From Niallia sp. FSL W8-0635 (GTDB lineage: Bacteria > Bacillota > Bacilli > Bacillales > Cytobacillaceae): DNA of 64,000 nucleotides. Positions 62,283 through 64,000 of the stretch are shown here, piece after piece (within the stretch, counting starts at the first letter, position 1; each line of letters begins with the position of its first letter). Where the stretch lies: the NCBI RefSeq assembly GCF_038007965.1, contig NZ_JBBOYD010000001.1:2582501-2646500 (forward strand). The letters are read 5' to 3'. The translations under genes were made by a program, and so were the position numbers. The notes below the pieces were generated by a model. That model was not told the DNA's origin. It did no database searches and saw only the letters and a program-made list of their open reading frames with translations.

Positions 62283-63068
62283 TTAATGATTTGTATAAGC
62301 AAATATTTTTGTCAGTAAAGCATAAAGATGAATTACTTCTTTATCAGACGCATGATGATCAATTGTCAATAAAGGTAAATTGGGATCCATAAAACGCTTT
62401 GACCATTCTTTTGGCATCCACCCTTTTCTCAAATGTGCTATAACATATCCATCTTTCTTCTTAAAATGATATTCCATTTGTCCAAAGCTTTTTTTCATCA
62501 CAATAGAATGATCACCATATAAAAAAGTCCTTAATGAACTTCTTCTTGTTTTCTGTTCTATTATTTTACTAATTATTTTTTTATCCTTATTTTTTATCTC
62601 TATCTTTTTTCTTTTTATCGTAAAAGTATATTGAAGCTCGTCGTTTGTGTTATAAAACCCATATGATTTTGTATGAAATCGATCAAAGATAAATGGAAGA
62701 TACCAGCGAACTACCGAAAATCTTTCGTCTTTAATTTCTCCAATCTCAATCCCGTCCCTATCGAAGACAATCATACGTAACGATGGTGCTGGAAGAAATG
62801 ATAAAACAACTGTCTTCGTTTTTAAAATCGATTTTATTTGACCATGTTCAAGTAATGTATCCATTCTTTCAAATCTTCGTTTATGTAAGTAATACTGACT
62901 ATAGCAAGTCACACTATAACATCCAAATGGCATTAAAAGTAAAAAATATGTAATACTAGAATGACTAAAAATAAACAGCACAGTGAAAAGAAACATTGGT
63001 ATGCAACTAAATAAACTAGCATTTAAGGCTGAAACGGCTGTATATTTGTAATATTTTTCTATATTCAT
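62283..63068 (-). CDS. hypothetical membrane protein (261 aa) with two N-terminal TM segments
   Basis: Not recognised. Two TM segments (about residues 17-55), then a soluble beta-rich domain of regular strands (RMIVFDRDGIEIGEIKDE, YTFTIKRKKIEIKNKDKK, MEYHFKKKDGYVIAHLRKG) that recalls a tubby/LURP-one-like barrel; this resemblance is tentative. ATG 63068 after AAGGAGCTTTCGTT. Divergent from the YdcF-like gene. Confidence 0.6.
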   Translation of the reverse strand: MNIEKYYKYTAVSALNASLFSCIPMFLFTVLFIFSHSSITYFLLLMPFGCYSVTCYSQYYLHKRRFERMDTLLEHGQIKSILKTKTVVLSFLPAPSLRMIVFDRDGIEIGEIKDERFSVVRWYLPFIFDRFHTKSYGFYNTNDELQYTFTIKRKKIEIKNKDKKIISKIIEQKTRRSSLRTFLYGDHSIVMKKSFGQMEYHFKKKDGYVIAHLRKGWMPKEWSKRFMDPNLPLLTIDHHASDKEVIHLYALLTKIFAYTNH

Positions 63069-63193
63069 AACGAAAGCTCCTTCATTTCCATTCTTATCAC
63101 AAGAAAGAATTGTGAGTTTGTGCGTATTTTAAATCTTTAGTATCTATTCTATTAATTTCCATACAAATCTATGATTAATTGGAGGAGACTTTT

Positions 63194-63757
63194 TTGAAAA
63201 AAATAATTTTTATTCTATTAACCTACCTACTATTTTTATTTTCTACCTATATAGTCCTTACCTATATGCAAATTAATAAGGCGGCATCTATGAGCCCACC
63301 AAATGACGTACCTTATTTGATTGTATTAGGAGCAAAGGTAAATGGAAATCAGCTTTCGAAGGCCCTTCTTTATCGAGCAGAAACAGCTTTAAACTATTGG
63401 GAAAATAACCAATCGACAATAATAGTGGTAACAGGAGGACAAGGGAAAGGTGAGGATATGACAGAAGCATCTGCCTTAATGCATTATTTTATGGAGAACG
63501 GAGTCCCAGAAGATCGTATTCTTATAGAGGATCAATCCATAAGCACCTATGAAAACTTACTATTTACAAAGGAGCTATTTTCCGTTAAGGAAGCGGTTAT
63601 CGTGAGTAATGATTTCCATTTATATAGAGCAATAGAAATGGCAAGAACACTTAAAATAACAGCATATCCCCTAGCTGCAAATACACCAAAATCAGTAAAG
63701 TTCGTATTATATTTAAGGGAATATGCTGCTATTCTTAAAATGCATGTAACACTATAG
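63194..63757 (+). CDS. YdcF family (DUF218) protein
   Basis: About 187 residues from TTG 63194 (MKKIIFILLTYLLFLFSTYI), favoured because GGAGGAG lies six bases before it; an in-frame TTG at 63179 is inside that ribosome binding site. One N-terminal TM segment, then DUF218: LIVLGAKVNGNQLSKALLYR, VVTGGQGKGEDMTEASAL, DQSISTYENLLFTKEL and VSNDFHLYRAIEMAR. Members are related to ElyC/SanA and YdcF; role unclear, probably envelope-linked. Confidence 0.85.
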   Translation: MKKIIFILLTYLLFLFSTYIVLTYMQINKAASMSPPNDVPYLIVLGAKVNGNQLSKALLYRAETALNYWENNQSTIIVVTGGQGKGEDMTEASALMHYFMENGVPEDRILIEDQSISTYENLLFTKELFSVKEAVIVSNDFHLYRAIEMARTLKITAYPLAANTPKSVKFVLYLREYAAILKMHVTL

Positions 63758-63766
63758 TCAAATGGA

Positions 63767-64000
63767 CTATTTAATAAAACGAATTGTTAATGGAATATGG
63801 TACTCTAGTCCTTCATAGGATTTTATTGCTGCGATAATTGTAAATACAAAAGCCATTATACCAATAATAGGTAAAATAACCATTCCTATAATGATAAATA
63901 CAAGAATCCAGGCAATAAAGGAATAAATCGCATAAGAAATTAAGAAATTGAAATATTCTTTCCCATGATAATTAACAAAAGGAGAATCCTTTTTCACGAG
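63767..64000 (-). CDS. DUF4870 family membrane protein, 5' end beyond the window
   Basis: The visible C-terminal 77 or so residues, KKDSPFVNYHGKEYFNFLIS and a hydrophobic remainder with two TM segments, match the DUF4870 family (KxxSPFVxxHGKEAxNF). Such proteins usually start 30-40 residues earlier with another TM segment, so the gene most likely continues past the right edge; the GTG at 63997 is not a convincing start. Function unknown. Confidence 0.78.
   Translation of the reverse strand, partial: LVKKDSPFVNYHGKEYFNFLISYAIYSFIAWILVFIIIGMVILPIIGIMAFVFTIIAAIKSYEGLEYHIPLTIRFIK

Overview
The window is low-GC Gram-positive chromosomal DNA. Purine-rich Shine-Dalgarno sequences, frequent TTG/GTG starts, sigma-A promoters, U-tailed terminators and the gene set (glpP-glpF-glpK-glpD, Ku plus LigD-type polymerase, cidR-cidA-cidB, YdjO, DUF4183 spore-surface-type proteins, a spoIIS-like toxin locus) point to an endospore-forming Bacillaceae member, perhaps Niallia or a relative. 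The genus is inference. No rRNA, tRNA, prophage or CRISPR array was seen.

Layout. 1-4.1 kb: a yoaS/yozG/yoaT-like operon cut by the window edge, a decayed gene, and a frataxin-like fra gene paired with a YdeI-CDGSH protein. 4.2-6.9 kb: a Ham1-like pyrophosphatase and an ECF sigma/DUF4179 pair with its own ECF-type promoter. 7-26 kb: mostly single-gene accessory metabolism and stress genes (GNATs, NUDIX, methyltransferase, DUF445, proline iminopeptidase, VOC, PhzF, DJ-1, formamidase, RtcB, YhfC, DedA, two divergent DUF4183 genes, S51 peptidase, histidine phosphatase), with unannotated microproteins and a decayed histidine phosphatase. 26.4-27.9 kb: a three-part spoIISABC-like toxin-antitoxin locus. 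29-31.1 kb: a second-type methionyl-tRNA synthetase under a Met T-box. 32-39.2 kb: a frameshifted PH-domain gene, an ArsR-type regulator with two paralogous membrane coiled-coil proteins, a class A beta-lactamase without a signal peptide, and cidR-cidAB. 39.4-44.8 kb: a cold-stress group (ydjO, two csp genes, a cshA-like helicase) and folD under a ZTP riboswitch. 45.5-50.8 kb: the glycerol regulon with two leader terminators and a cre-overlapped promoter. 51.5-54.8 kb: Ku and a split LigD system. 54.8-59.2 kb: repeat-rich DNA with a MITE-like family, a short-palindrome array, a response-regulator relic, dapF, and an IS110-family element inserted inside one MITE copy. 59.2-64 kb: an EAL-HDOD protein, an NCS2 purine permease, a YdcF-like protein and the end of a DUF4870 gene.

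The most noteworthy items are: the split LigD, where the polymerase protein keeps a ligase OB-fold and the ligase is a separate convergent gene; the IS110 insertion with reconstructable target site and a candidate bridge RNA; the tripartite spoIIS-like locus; the signal-less beta-lactamase; the inhibitor-insensitive-type MetRS with T-box; and the ArsR operon with a palindrome just upstream of an SD-less start. Operon and start calls come from reading Shine-Dalgarno spacing and hairpins by eye; family assignments rest on remembered motifs, not on searches.
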